This document shows, one piece after another, positions 16,799 to 26,401 of a DNA stretch of 64,000 nt. The DNA lies in the NCBI RefSeq assembly GCF_030848505.1, contig NZ_JAVDDU010000003.1, forward strand, positions 310,001 through 374,000, given 5' to 3'. How positions within the stretch are numbered: position 1 is the first letter of the stretch; every line of letters starts with the position of its first letter. Position numbers and translations under genes: made by a program. Source of the DNA: Marinimicrobium hydrolyticum (GTDB taxonomy: Bacteria; Pseudomonadota; Gammaproteobacteria; Pseudomonadales; Cellvibrionaceae). The notes under the pieces are model-generated. The model did not search any database. It saw only the letters and a list, made by a program, of their open reading frames with translations, and was not told the DNA's origin.

Positions 16799-18208
16799 CT
16801 ATCCGGCCCGTGACTCATCCGAGTCTCGCACCATCGCAGCAATTTCGTCTTCCAGTGGGTCCCGCCCCTCAGGCCGCTTGCCGAAAACGCGATCAATGGC
16901 GGCATCGTGCTGCACTCTGGCTCGGACATAAAACAGATACCAAAGACCTGCCAGGAGCGCGAGTCCCAAAGCAAACAAAAATGGCTCCCAACCCAGCTCG
17001 ATCAACAACACCAAACAAATGAGGATACCGCCAACTTGCACCCAGGGATAAAGTGGCGAACGAAAGCCTGGCTGATACGCTTTAATACCACTTGAACGCA
17101 TTATGATGACGGCGGCATTAAGCAGGATAAATAAAATCAACTGCGTCGCACTGCCCATTTTGGCCAGATCTTCCACGGGCAGAAAAATGATCATCAGAAC
17201 AATAATCGCGGCGGACAAAATCACAGCTCGAGTGGGCGTCTGGAAGCGTCCGATCTTGGCGAGGGGTTTTGGGAATACATGATCCCGTGCAAGAGCAACG
17301 GGATAACGGGCCGACGACAACAATCCAGCGTTTGCTGTGGACACAAAAGCCGCAATGGCCGCGACCATGATCAACATAAAACCCAGCGACCAGGGGAGCC
17401 AGCCCATCACCTCATCGGCTGCTGTGGCCACTGGCGTGTTGTCCTCGGACAAGATCTCTGGATCCACCACCGCCACCATCACGTAGATGCCCAACATATA
17501 GATCAAGGTTGTGCTGCCCAATGCCAAGAACATGCCCAGGGGAATGTTTCGGCTCGGGCGCTCAACCTCTTCCGCCAGAGTCGCCACTTTGGTAAGCCCC
17601 AAATACGAAATGAAAACAAACGCCGTGGTGCTCAAAGTACCGTGGATACCAAAAGGCATAAACGGAGAAAATTTCTGCTGGTGAACACCCACCATTCCCA
17701 AGTCTACAACCCGATAGAATCCCTGCACTACAAACAAACCCAGAATAGCCAGTAGAGAAATCACCAGTATTTTTTGAAATCCCAATGCCTCCTTGACGCC
17801 AAAAATATTCAGACCGGTGAAAAAGATTGCCAGTGCTACGGCAAGGGTTTGAATAGGCACATCCGCCAGCAACGTGAGGTAAGCGCCAATACCCACCAAC
17901 GTAAATGCGGTTTTGAAGTTCAGCGCGATCCAAGTGGTCAGCCCACCCACCGTGCCCGCAAACGGGCCTAGACTGCGCTCAATAAACAGATACCCGCCAC
18001 CGGCCTTGGGCATGCCTGAGCACAACTCCGCCATACTGATCACGGACGGTATAATGAGCAGGCCGGCCAGGAAATACGCCAGGATAACCGCCGGCCCTGC
18101 CTGCGCCGCCGCCAAGCCCGGCAATAGAAAAAAACCAGAACTGAACATGGCACCCGTGCAGATAACGTAAACGTCAAACAGCCCGAGATGTCGCTGCAGC
18201 TTCTGCAT
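16799..18208 (-). CDS. APC-family amino acid/polyamine permease
   Basis: 469 residues with about twelve hydrophobic helices. The first contains the APC substrate-loop glycines in GAMFSSGFFLLPG, and PKAGGGYLFIERSLGP follows helix 2, both typical of the amino acid-polyamine-organocation superfamily. The C-terminal 50 residues are cytoplasmic and charged. Substrate is not deducible; related sequences import amino acids. It is convergent with the RIO kinase gene (27 bases apart) and downstream of rlmI on the same strand. Confidence 0.85.
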   Translation of the reverse strand: MQKLQRHLGLFDVYVICTGAMFSSGFFLLPGLAAAQAGPAVILAYFLAGLLIIPSVISMAELCSGMPKAGGGYLFIERSLGPFAGTVGGLTTWIALNFKTAFTLVGIGAYLTLLADVPIQTLAVALAIFFTGLNIFGVKEALGFQKILVISLLAILGLFVVQGFYRVVDLGMVGVHQQKFSPFMPFGIHGTLSTTAFVFISYLGLTKVATLAEEVERPSRNIPLGMFLALGSTTLIYMLGIYVMVAVVDPEILSEDNTPVATAADEVMGWLPWSLGFMLIMVAAIAAFVSTANAGLLSSARYPVALARDHVFPKPLAKIGRFQTPTRAVILSAAIIVLMIIFLPVEDLAKMGSATQLILFILLNAAVIIMRSSGIKAYQPGFRSPLYPWVQVGGILICLVLLIELGWEPFLFALGLALLAGLWYLFYVRARVQHDAAIDRVFGKRPEGRDPLEDEIAAMVRDSDESRAG

Positions 18209-18299
18209 AGTTCGACCACTCCCTAATTCGCAAAGAACCCACTGGGGACCCTATTACAACCACTAGGAAATGGCTACAGCAACCAAGGTTCAGGGTGAG

Positions 18300-19487
18300 T
18301 TAAGAATGATAAACCCGCGCCAACACCGCTTTGAGATAATCGGTTTCGGGAATGGCAGGGTGAATAGGGTGATCCGGGGACTGACCACCGCGCGCCAGAA
18401 TTTGAGCTTGACGGTCCAAATGACGGCTAGAAGCGCGGACGATCTCTTGCAGACTGTCGCGCCCCAAGTGCATGGAGCAGGAGGCAGACAGCAACAGGCC
18501 ATCGCGGCCCAGCAGGCGTATGCCCAGTTCGTTGATGTGCCGGTAAGCGCCCTCACCGGCTTTTTGATCCTTCCGGCGTTTAATGAAGGCGGGCGGATCC
18601 AGGATGACCACATCGTAGCGTTCATCCGCGGCGTGCAGCTCCTTCAGCACGTCCACCGCTTTGCCCTGGAGCGTGGACAAGCGCTCTCCCACATCATTGA
18701 GTCGGGCATTTTCCTCAGCCCACTCCAACGCCTGGCCGGATACATCCACGCACGTTACGGAAGAAGCACCCGCGCTTGCCATTTGCACGCCCCAGCCCCC
18801 CAAGTAGGAAAACACATCCAACACTCGCTTGCCCGCAACACAGTGACGTAAACGAGCGCGGTTATCCCGGTGATCGTAAAACCAACCGGTTTTCTGCCCC
18901 TCCCCAAGGGGTACGCGGAAGCGGGTATCGTTTTCAATCAGCTCCACTTGGTCCGGAATCTCGCCCACGCTTTCCGCATAAGAGCTCAGCCCCTCCAGGT
19001 CACGCGCGCCATGGTCGTTGCTGAGCAGAATACCTTTGGGCTGCAATACCTGTTGCAGAGCGGTGACTATCTCCTCCTTCAAGGCTTCCATACCGGCGCT
19101 GGCAATTTGCACCACCAAGTAGTCCCCAAAACGGTCCACGACCAGCCCGGGCAGCCAGTCGGAATCTCCGTACACCAATCGATAATAGGGCTGCGGGTAG
19201 AATAACTGGCGCAGACTCAGCGCCTGCTTGAATCGATGCACCAGGAGGGACTTGTTCATCACCAAGTGCTCATCCCGGCTGACCAGGCGGCCGCAAATCA
19301 AGCCGTTGGGATTGATGAACGCCAACCCCAAACATTTGCCTTTGTTGTTCTCAACCCGCACTTGCTGCCCCGCTTCAAACGATTTTAGGGGCGATGCCAC
19401 GACATCCACTTCATTACTGTATATCCAAAGGTGGCCGAGCTTGAGCCGGCGGTCGGCACCTGGCTTCAATTTCAAAGTGGGCGTCAT
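18300..19487 (-). CDS. rlmI: 23S rRNA (cytosine-C5) methyltransferase, RlmI type
   Basis: 395 residues. An N-terminal PUA domain (about 1-80, with HLWIYSNEV) precedes an EEHEE domain and a class I methyltransferase domain. Visible motifs are GQKTGWFYDHRDNR, VLDVFSYLGGWGVQMAS (SAM binding), VILDPPAF and the catalytic Cys in SASCSMHL. E. coli RlmI makes m5C1962 in 23S rRNA. The assignment to RlmI rather than the related RlmK/L module rests on length and the PUA domain. Confidence 0.88.
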   Translation of the reverse strand: MTPTLKLKPGADRRLKLGHLWIYSNEVDVVASPLKSFEAGQQVRVENNKGKCLGLAFINPNGLICGRLVSRDEHLVMNKSLLVHRFKQALSLRQLFYPQPYYRLVYGDSDWLPGLVVDRFGDYLVVQIASAGMEALKEEIVTALQQVLQPKGILLSNDHGARDLEGLSSYAESVGEIPDQVELIENDTRFRVPLGEGQKTGWFYDHRDNRARLRHCVAGKRVLDVFSYLGGWGVQMASAGASSVTCVDVSGQALEWAEENARLNDVGERLSTLQGKAVDVLKELHAADERYDVVILDPPAFIKRRKDQKAGEGAYRHINELGIRLLGRDGLLLSASCSMHLGRDSLQEIVRASSRHLDRQAQILARGGQSPDHPIHPAIPETDYLKAVLARVYHS

Positions 19488-19552
19488 GGGTTTCTCCGAT
19501 AATCATTCAGATGCGCACGGCGAACGCCGCGCGCGGGAGAGGAGTATATCAG

Positions 19553-19999
19553 TTAGCGCGAACGCGAGAGCTGGAGGGTGTCCTTCCGTCCGAATTTTTC
19601 TAGATCCTCCTCGGTAGCGTCATCCCGACACTCACCGCGCATCCAAAGTACGTTGGTTGAAATACGCCGATCCAGCTCAAAATAGCCATCCCGGCAGTAA
19701 CCGGTGGTGTCGAGCGCGCGCTGAGTGAAGGCTTGAAGACGGCGGTAAGTGCGCACATCACCCCGCTCCCGAGGGCCCTCCACCTGGCGATCAGGGCGCG
19801 GGCGATACACCTGGGCACGATGAGCATCCCCGGCGGTCAGATCCTCCATGCGGTACACAAACAGCTTGCTGCCATTGGGTCGAATTTCTACCTCAAGCAC
19901 TTCGCTCATAGAACTGTGGTGACGATCCACAGCATTGCACCCAGCCAGAATCCCAGCGGCGACCAGTGCAACCCCCACAGCGTTTTTTACTCGCCCCAT
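19553..19999 (-). CDS. Small lipoprotein of unknown function
   Basis: 148 residues. Signal peptide with lipobox ILAGC (Cys near residue 21), then a polar domain with three further cysteines, at least two probably disulphide-forming in the periplasm (GYCRDGYF and MRGECRDD). I do not recognise a named family. The ATG at 19999 follows AGAGG by eight bases and gives a proper lipoprotein signal; a longer frame from 20098 would not. It is divergent from the FlgT-like gene and lies 65 bases upstream of rlmI on the same strand. Confidence 0.7.
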   Translation of the reverse strand: MGRVKNAVGVALVAAGILAGCNAVDRHHSSMSEVLEVEIRPNGSKLFVYRMEDLTAGDAHRAQVYRPRPDRQVEGPRERGDVRTYRRLQAFTQRALDTTGYCRDGYFELDRRISTNVLWMRGECRDDATEEDLEKFGRKDTLQLSRSR

Positions 20000-20038
20000 G
20001 CATGTATCCTCTTTGCAGCTTTCGGGACTGCGCCCCGC

Positions 20039-20065
20039 TAAAGATAAACCTTGCCACGCCGACAA
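20039..20065 (+). promoter_or_regulatory. Sigma-28 (FliA) promoter upstream of the FlgT-like gene
   Basis: TAAAGATA, then exactly 11 bases, then GCCGACAA. The consensus is TAAAGTTT-N11-GCCGATAA, so both boxes match strongly and the spacing is exact. It lies about 100 bases before the FlgT-like ATG at 20164 and reads toward it, which supports a flagellar function for that gene. Confidence 0.72.
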
Positions 20066-20163
20066 CTGAGTATAAGCCCTGGAGTCGCCGATGAGCACAC
20101 AGCCATAACCCTAAAACATTTTGGCGCTTCAGACCATTCATCACACTATAGGCAGCACCCCGA

Positions 20164-21282
20164 ATGCGCTCGGCACCTGTGAAACGCACAAGCCGCTGGC
20201 TCCGGCGGGCCTTGTTGGCCAGTACTGTTCTGGCCACGAGCCTGACTGCACCGCTTGCCTTGGCTGGTCCCAGCTCTCACATGGGCCCTCACGCTCAAGC
20301 GTTAAGCGACCGCAGCGGTACTCGATCCGAAACCTCAACCCAGCCCCATGATGCGATCCGAGACGCCCTGTGCCCAAACCTGAATTACCGGAAAAATGTG
20401 TTGATCACCCAGTTTTCACGTCGAGAGCTGGCCTCTTCTAATGCCGGCAATTTGTATCAGGTCGAGGAGCTCCTACCCCGGTTGATCGGCGAGCGCCTTA
20501 ATGAACACCCGGCTATTGCCCACACTCGACTGCTCGGTGCCAGCCTGCCAGACAGCCGCTCGGTCTCCGAGCCGCGCCTGGCCCAACAAGTTCGCGAGCT
20601 GGCCCGGACACAAGGCGCTCAATTGGTGCTCAGTGGGGAAGTGATCGACATGTCCATGATGAGACAGCGAGACAGCTACAACCCCACCCTAACCAATCGC
20701 GCTCGCAACAGCATGGCCACGGCCCTACACATTTCTAGCCTGGATAGCCGGCAACGGGACTTTGTTTTTCAACTTACCTTGCGTGACGGCGTTACCGGCG
20801 AAGCAGTGGCGCAGAAGAAATACCATGGCCAGGGCGTGTGGGCTCCAGGGCGTCCGCATCAAGTGGGCTTTGGCTCACCCCGCTTTTGGCGCACGGATTA
20901 TGGTCAAAAAATCTCCGAGCTGCTGGACTTGGCCAGCGCCGAACTGGCCGAAGAGGTCAGCTGCCAACCGCTGGTGGCCAGCTTGGATTTGAAAGGCGGA
21001 TCGGGGAGCGTGATTCTGCACAGTGGGACCGATCAGGGACTGAACGCCGGCGACACACTCCGCCTCTACCAAGTGGTAGTAAGATCTATTCCCGGTGCCT
21101 TTCAGGTTTACCGTACGCACTTGGTGGACAGCCAGATTGATGTGGAAGTTCGGGAGTTGCACGGCACTTATAGTGTGGGGCAATTGAGTAGCGATCTCGA
21201 CTCCCGCCATGGCCGCTACGTCGCTCTATCGGCCAACACAGGTAAAGAGCTGCAGGTCAGCTTACTCCCAACATACCCTTAA
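20164..21282 (+). CDS. flgT: FlgT-like flagellar assembly protein
   Basis: 372 residues. A signal peptide (about 1-36, cleaving near LALAG) precedes a domain resembling the FlgT middle domain (RKNVLITQFSRRE through QLVLSGEVIDMSM, about 78-180) and a C-terminal domain with GSGSVILHSGTDQGLNAGDTL (about 280-300). In Vibrio, FlgT forms the H ring and helps the stator assemble around the periplasmic basal body. The usual N-terminal domain seems reduced or missing, with an unconserved linker (about 37-75) in its place. The sigma-28 promoter upstream supports the assignment. Family recognition is by memory of sequence pattern, so moderate confidence. Confidence 0.65.
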   Translation: MRSAPVKRTSRWLRRALLASTVLATSLTAPLALAGPSSHMGPHAQALSDRSGTRSETSTQPHDAIRDALCPNLNYRKNVLITQFSRRELASSNAGNLYQVEELLPRLIGERLNEHPAIAHTRLLGASLPDSRSVSEPRLAQQVRELARTQGAQLVLSGEVIDMSMMRQRDSYNPTLTNRARNSMATALHISSLDSRQRDFVFQLTLRDGVTGEAVAQKKYHGQGVWAPGRPHQVGFGSPRFWRTDYGQKISELLDLASAELAEEVSCQPLVASLDLKGGSGSVILHSGTDQGLNAGDTLRLYQVVVRSIPGAFQVYRTHLVDSQIDVEVRELHGTYSVGQLSSDLDSRHGRYVALSANTGKELQVSLLPTYP

Positions 21283-21397
21283 CCCGCTCTGACCTGACTC
21301 ATACACTTGACATGACAAAAGCCAGCCGCCCCGACACACTCAGTTTTTTTGGTCTAAAGTAAGATCATAACTTCCGTCAAGTGCCAAGGGCTTGTTC

Positions 21398-22297
21398 ATG
21401 CAGTCACGACTCAAAGCAAGGTTACTCACTCTGGCCATCATGGCATGGGCAAGCGTTGGAATCGCTGGCGAGGATGAATCGACATTGCACGCGCGTCTGT
21501 GGGTAGGCGCCATGACACCTGAACGCATTGCCTACGAAACGGCAGCCATAGAATTGGCCTTTAAAAAGACCCAAGTTCACGCTGGAGATTACCAGTTAAC
21601 CTTGGTGCCCGAGGAGAGAAGTACCGAGCGCTCCATCCGGGAGCTGCGCGAAGGTTCAGTGATCAACTTGGCATCCGCACCAATCTGGCCGATTAATCTA
21701 GAACCTGACCCTCCCATGGATATTGTACCCATTGCACTCGCCAATGGTTTGATGGGCTATCGGCGCCTGATCGTGCGCAAGGGAGATTTGGGAAAGTTTG
21801 AGTCTCTGAGCAGCCTCGCTGAGCTGAGCGAGCTATCCGCAGGCTTGGGCCGGGGCTGGAGCGACGTGGCGGTATTCCAAAAGGCTGGGCTACCCGTCGT
21901 TGAGGGCACGAATATTCCGCTGCTTTATTCAATGTTAGTTCGGGAACGTTTCGACTATTTCCCCCTGGGCTCACTGGAGGTGGAGGATTCACTCGCAGCT
22001 TCAGGTTTTGCCGACGACCTGACTATAGTTCCCAATTTAATAATCTATTACCCACTTCCCATCAATGTGCAAGTCAGCATCAACAAACCGGAGTTAACTC
22101 AACGCATAGAGCAAGGGCTAAAGGCCGCCAAAGCCGACGGCAGCCTGCAGAGCCTATTCGACGAGCACTATCAAGGACTGGTCAGCAAGCTGCAGCAGCT
22201 CAACCCCAAGGTTGTGGTGCTGGAAAACCCCAACATGCCCGATGTGGGCGTACTCAGTGAACCGCTGCTGTTGCCCGAAAGCCCGGTAATCCGCTAA
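21398..22297 (+). CDS. Periplasmic substrate-binding-like protein
   Basis: About 299 residues. A signal peptide (about 1-24, ending near GIAGED) is followed by a type II periplasmic binding fold resembling SBP_bac_3 proteins, with the lobe-crossing segments around GYRRLIVRKGD and GRGWSDVAVF. No permease or ATPase gene adjoins it, so it may sense rather than transport. It follows the FlgT-like gene by 115 bases on the same strand. The ATG at 21398 is preferred over a TTG at 21392 because AAGGG lies seven bases upstream. Ligand unknown. Confidence 0.65.
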   Translation: MQSRLKARLLTLAIMAWASVGIAGEDESTLHARLWVGAMTPERIAYETAAIELAFKKTQVHAGDYQLTLVPEERSTERSIRELREGSVINLASAPIWPINLEPDPPMDIVPIALANGLMGYRRLIVRKGDLGKFESLSSLAELSELSAGLGRGWSDVAVFQKAGLPVVEGTNIPLLYSMLVRERFDYFPLGSLEVEDSLAASGFADDLTIVPNLIIYYPLPINVQVSINKPELTQRIEQGLKAAKADGSLQSLFDEHYQGLVSKLQQLNPKVVVLENPNMPDVGVLSEPLLLPESPVIR

Positions 22298-22334
22298 GGG
22301 ATTACTCGAGCTGGGCTGATTTGGCAGGAGGAGC

Positions 22335-22853
22335 TTACTCGGGCTTAGCCGCGTCCGGCGCCGCTTTTTGCTGGCTGGCTTGCTGCACGGCCTGAGCAAA
22401 GATGGCGTCAAAGTTCAGCGGCGGCAACATCAGCGCGGGGAAAGAGCCGCGAGTAACGGCCGCATCAATGGCTTCCCGTGCGTAGGGAAACAGAATTTGT
22501 GGGCAATGCGAATTGATCACCTGACTCAGTTGCGGCCCGGTGATGCCAGAGATGCCAAACAAACCCGCCTGCTTCACTTCAACCAGGAACACCACTCGAT
22601 TTTCTATCGTAGCGGTTATGGTTATCAGCAAAACCACTTCATGCATCCCTTCTTCAATGGTGCTGACCTGTACATTCAAATCCTGGTCAATCTTAGGCTG
22701 GTAAGCCTGGCTAAACGCCTCTACACCCATGGGCGTTTCGAACGACAGGTCCTTTAGGTATATGCGTCTGATCTTCAGGCCGGGCTGTGCTTTTTGCTGA
22801 CCTGCGGCCTCGCCCTGTGTGGCGTCAGTTGAAGGGTTGTTGTCTTCGGACAT
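22335..22853 (-). CDS. secB: Protein-export chaperone SecB
   Basis: 172 residues. SecB holds preproteins unfolded and delivers them to SecA. Signatures are RIYLKDLSFETP near the N terminus, EVKQAGLFGI in the core strand, and PYAREAIDAAVTRGSFPALMLPPLNFD for the tetramer and SecA contact. N- and C-terminal tails are rich in Gln, Ala and Asp. Convergent with the binding-protein gene and downstream of the rhodanese-like gene; the glutaredoxin gene usually found between the two in related bacteria is absent. Confidence 0.97.
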   Translation of the reverse strand: MSEDNNPSTDATQGEAAGQQKAQPGLKIRRIYLKDLSFETPMGVEAFSQAYQPKIDQDLNVQVSTIEEGMHEVVLLITITATIENRVVFLVEVKQAGLFGISGITGPQLSQVINSHCPQILFPYAREAIDAAVTRGSFPALMLPPLNFDAIFAQAVQQASQQKAAPDAAKPE

Positions 22854-22914
22854 AAGTACGCTCTGCTCTCAATAAGTCGTTAACGGTTCAGGTTCGCCAG
22901 TGCGGACCGGTTAA

Positions 22915-23322
22915 TTATTTCACCAGAGGCAAGTTCTGGCTCTGCCACTCGGCAATTCCCCCAGACAAGCGGCGCACTTCAAAGCCATTCTGGCCCAGAA
23001 CCCGACCAACGTTGCCCGCGTGCTGGCCGATCTTGTCAGCTACTACAAGGGTTTTATCGCGATATTGCTCCAACTGCCCCAACTCTGTTGAAACCTTGCT
23101 GTGAGGTATATGAATTGCACCGGGGATGTGGCCTGCATTGAACTCGGCCTTATCGCGCACATCCAACAGAACCCCAGACTCGTCATTAAGCATGCGCGTC
23201 ACTTCGTGGGGAGAGATGGGGCGGCCATTTTTTACCCGCTCACGCCAGGCGTAGACGAGGATCAGCGCGGCCAGAATCGTGACCAGCAGCCACTCCTGGG
23301 TCAAAAATTCAATGAAAATCAC
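22915..23322 (-). CDS. Membrane-anchored rhodanese-like protein lacking the catalytic cysteine
   Basis: 135 residues. One N-terminal transmembrane helix (about 10-27) anchors a cytoplasmic rhodanese domain with LLDVRDKAEFNAGHIPGAIHIPHS. The active-site loop that normally begins with Cys reads VVADKIGQHAG, so the nucleophile is replaced by Asp and sulphurtransferase activity is unlikely. The protein resembles E. coli YibN in layout and in its position beside secB and gpmI. Function unknown; possibly a binding or regulatory module at the membrane. Confidence 0.85.
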   Translation of the reverse strand: MIFIEFLTQEWLLVTILAALILVYAWRERVKNGRPISPHEVTRMLNDESGVLLDVRDKAEFNAGHIPGAIHIPHSKVSTELGQLEQYRDKTLVVADKIGQHAGNVGRVLGQNGFEVRRLSGGIAEWQSQNLPLVK

Positions 23323-23541
23323 TGGTTAGCCTTCCGTTAAGAGCCCGTGGATCGATTGGCGTGCCCGGGAAGCGCCCCGAGCGCGGGCCGCAGTATACAC
23401 CAAAGAGCCCGCATTTCTCAGCTTCCGGCATAGAGTTACGCATGCCAACACGTTAGAATGGGGCTTTGTTTACCGCCGTGGCACCACCCTGTGGCTGGAA
23501 GCCCCCTTTCGATTCAATCCGACCTAGAAGTGACACTGAGT

Positions 23542-25089
23542 ATGACCGCCACCAAAAAACCGATTGTCCTGCTTATTCTCGATGGTTTCGGCTATTCCGA
23601 AAACACTGAACACAACGCCATTTACAGCGCCAACACACCGGTTTGGGACCAAGTCTGGGCCAACAACCCAAAAAGCTTGATCGAAACCTCCGGTATGGCC
23701 GTAGGCTTGCCCGAAGGCCAAATGGGCAACAGCGAAGTCGGACATATGACCATTGGCGCAGGGCGAGTGGTCTATCAGAGCTTTACGCGGGTCAACAAAG
23801 CCATTGAAGACGGCGATTTCTTTGAAAATCCCGCCTACGTTCAGGCGATCGACAAAGCGGTTAGCGCCGGTAAGGCCGTACACATTTTAGGCTTGCTGTC
23901 CGAAGGCGGTGTGCACAGCCACCAGGAACACATCTACGCCATGATGAAAATGGCCGCTCAGCGTGGCGCAAAAGAAATTTACCTGCACGCTTTTCTGGAC
24001 GGGCGGGACACAGCTCCGCGCAGCGCCAAAGCGTCCCTGGAAAAAGCAGACGAGCTGTTCCGAGAGTTGGGTGTAGGCCGCGTCGCCAGCCTATGTGGCC
24101 GATACTTCGCACTGGACCGGGACAACCGCTGGGATCGCGTGGAAGCCTGCTATAACGCCATGGTCACTGGCAGCGCGGAGTTTGACGCGGAATCCTCTCT
24201 GGAGGGTCTGGAAGCGGCTTACGCTCGCGGTGAAAACGACGAATTCGTTAAAGCTACTGTGATCGCCGCCGAAGGCGAGGAAGTGGCTACCATCAACGAC
24301 GGCGACTCGGTCATTTTCATGAACTTCCGCCCCGACCGGGCCCGCGAGATCACCCGCGCCCTGGTGGAGAAAGACTTTGACGGTTTTGAGCGCGAGCTGC
24401 ACCCGCAGTTGGCAGACTTTGTCATGACCACCGAATACGCCGCTGATATCAAGGCCAGTTGCGCCTTTCCTCCGCAGGAAATGGTCAACTCGTTTGGCGA
24501 TTATCTGGCCCAGCAGGGCAAAACCCAGCTGCGCATCGCCGAAACAGAAAAATACGCCCATGTGACCTTCTTCTTTAACGGCGGCTCAGAGGACAAATTT
24601 CAGGGCGAAGACCGAATTTTGGTGCCCTCACCGAACGTGGCCACTTACGACCTGAAACCGGAAATGAGCGCTCCAGAAGTCACCGACAAACTGGTAGAAG
24701 CCATCAAGTCCGGCAAGTACGACGCCATCATTTGTAATTACGCCAATGGAGACATGGTTGGGCATTCAGGCATTTTTGAGGCGGCCGTTAAAGCGGTGGA
24801 GGCCGTGGACGCCTGCGTGGGCCGGGTTCTGGAAGCCTCGGACGAAGTGGGTGGAGAAGTCCTGATTACGGCCGATCACGGTAATGTTGAAGAAATGTTT
24901 GATCCCGAATCGGGTCAAGTCAGTACCCAGCACTCCACATTGCCTGTACCCCTGGTCTATTGTGGGCCGCGCAAGGGCCGCATTCTTGACGGCGGCTCCC
25001 TGGCGGATTTGGCTCCTACCATGCTTAAACTCATGGACCTTGCGCAGCCGGCTGAAATGACCGGCCGCAATCTCTTTGAGACGAGCTGA
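23542..25089 (+). CDS. gpmI: Phosphoglycerate mutase, 2,3-bisphosphoglycerate-independent
   Basis: 515 residues, matching the family length. It interconverts 3- and 2-phosphoglycerate in glycolysis, using two Mn2+ ions. Visible are the metal-binding [12 protein letters not shown], the phosphoserine site [11 protein letters not shown], the insertion domain with [14 protein letters not shown], and the C-terminal metal ligands in NGDMVGHSG and ITADHGN. The ATG at 23542 gives the normal N terminus; upstream in-frame codons from 23458 do not look conserved. First gene of the gpmI-envC-ctpA-yibQ block, divergent from the rhodanese-like gene. Confidence 0.96.
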   Translation: MTATKKPIVLLILDGFGYSENTEHNAIYSANTPVWDQVWANNPKSLIETSGMAVGLPEGQMGNSEVGHMTIGAGRVVYQSFTRVNKAIEDGDFFENPAYVQAIDKAVSAGKAVHILGLLSEGGVHSHQEHIYAMMKMAAQRGAKEIYLHAFLDGRDTAPRSAKASLEKADELFRELGVGRVASLCGRYFALDRDNRWDRVEACYNAMVTGSAEFDAESSLEGLEAAYARGENDEFVKATVIAAEGEEVATINDGDSVIFMNFRPDRAREITRALVEKDFDGFERELHPQLADFVMTTEYAADIKASCAFPPQEMVNSFGDYLAQQGKTQLRIAETEKYAHVTFFFNGGSEDKFQGEDRILVPSPNVATYDLKPEMSAPEVTDKLVEAIKSGKYDAIICNYANGDMVGHSGIFEAAVKAVEAVDACVGRVLEASDEVGGEVLITADHGNVEEMFDPESGQVSTQHSTLPVPLVYCGPRKGRILDGGSLADLAPTMLKLMDLAQPAEMTGRNLFETS

Positions 25090-25114
25090 CCACGGCCCTA
25101 AACGGAACACCTGT

Positions 25115-26296
25115 ATGAGCGCCTCCTCCCGAATGCTATCGTCGCCGCGAGCCTTGTTTTGTGCTCTAACACTGGCGCTGGGCCTTGTCTTCAACGGCCC
25201 ACTGCCAGCCCAGGCCAATGACGCACGCGAGTACGAAGCGCAACTGAAAGAGCTGAGTGAAAATATCCAACGCCTGCAAAAGGAGTTGGAATCCGTTCAA
25301 GGCACCCGGGATGAGCTGCGTGATCAGTTGGAGAAATCCGAATCCGAAATTGGCGAGCTGATCAAGAACATTGAGCGTATTGAAAAGCAACTTAAAGAGC
25401 AGGAAGAAGACCTGAAAAGCCTGCATCAGGAACGCTCGGAACTGCAAGTGGCCCGAAACGCTCAGCAGCAAGAAGTGTCCTATCAGGTTCAGGCGGCCTA
25501 CCAGCTGGGCCGGCAGAGCCAGATCAAGCTGCTGCTAAACCAGGAGTCGCCCGAACGCGTCTCCCGCGTACTTCGCTACTACGACTATTTGCTGGAAGCC
25601 CGCAACGAAAAAATTCAATCCTACCTGGCCACCTTGGACCGGTTGGATCAAATCGAGCCACAAATCACTGCTCAGACACGGTCTCTGGAGCAAAACCGCA
25701 CCGCCCTGAAAGAACGGCATAGCGAGCTTAGCCATCGACAACAAGAGCGCCGCAATACCTTGACCGCTCTGAACAATCGAATTACCAACGCCGACCAGGA
25801 ACTGGCCCAAATGCAGGGCAACCGGGATCGACTGGAGCAATTGCTGACGGAGATGACCTCCGCCATCGCCAACATGTCACTGCCGGACGGGGACCAACCC
25901 TTCAGTAATCGCAAGGGGCGGTTACCCTGGCCCACCGACGGCACTGTGCAGCACCGCTTTGGCAGCTCCCAGTTCGCCGAAAAAATGCAGTGGAATGGCG
26001 TCGTCATCAGAGCCCCTGCCGGGCAGGCCGTTCTGGCTGTACACCACGGCCGGGTAGTGTTCTCTGATTATTTTCGCGGTCACGGTCTGCTTTTGATCGT
26101 GGACCACGGCGAGGGTTTTATGACGCTCTACGCACACAATCAGAGCCTTTTTAAAGAAACCGGTGAGTGGGTTAGCGCTGGCGAACGAATTGCCAGTGTC
26201 GGCAACACCGGTGGACGACAAACGACCGGCCTGTATTTTGAGATTCGCCAGAACGGGCGACCTACAGATCCCTCAGCTTGGCTGGCACAGGCGTGA
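25115..26296 (+). CDS. envC: EnvC-like murein hydrolase activator (degenerate LytM domain)
   Basis: 393 residues. A signal peptide (about 1-32) precedes a long coiled coil (about 35-245) and a C-terminal M23/LytM domain (about 270-393). The zinc ligands of active M23 peptidases are not intact: the HxGxD region reads QWNGVVIRAP, and YAHNQSL has lost the usual HxH pattern. This matches EnvC, which activates the amidases AmiA and AmiB at the division site rather than cutting peptidoglycan. Starts 25 bases after gpmI. Periplasmic. Confidence 0.88.
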   Translation: MSASSRMLSSPRALFCALTLALGLVFNGPLPAQANDAREYEAQLKELSENIQRLQKELESVQGTRDELRDQLEKSESEIGELIKNIERIEKQLKEQEEDLKSLHQERSELQVARNAQQQEVSYQVQAAYQLGRQSQIKLLLNQESPERVSRVLRYYDYLLEARNEKIQSYLATLDRLDQIEPQITAQTRSLEQNRTALKERHSELSHRQQERRNTLTALNNRITNADQELAQMQGNRDRLEQLLTEMTSAIANMSLPDGDQPFSNRKGRLPWPTDGTVQHRFGSSQFAEKMQWNGVVIRAPAGQAVLAVHHGRVVFSDYFRGHGLLLIVDHGEGFMTLYAHNQSLFKETGEWVSAGERIASVGNTGGRQTTGLYFEIRQNGRPTDPSAWLAQA

Positions 26297-26401
26297 ATTA
26301 CTGACTCTGGGGAAGGTCTTAGTCCTCAGAAACCTGCCAACTGGCAGGACACAATATAACCACTAGATAGTTCAAAGGCCTTAGAGCCTCAGGAGACCTT
26401 A

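Noticed and set aside
21355-21377. Possible second sigma-28 promoter before the binding-protein gene
   Set aside because: TAAAGTAA is good but the -10 half (TCCGTCAA) is weak and the spacing is one base short; the start would fall almost on the ribosome site. Mentioned only as a weak possibility.
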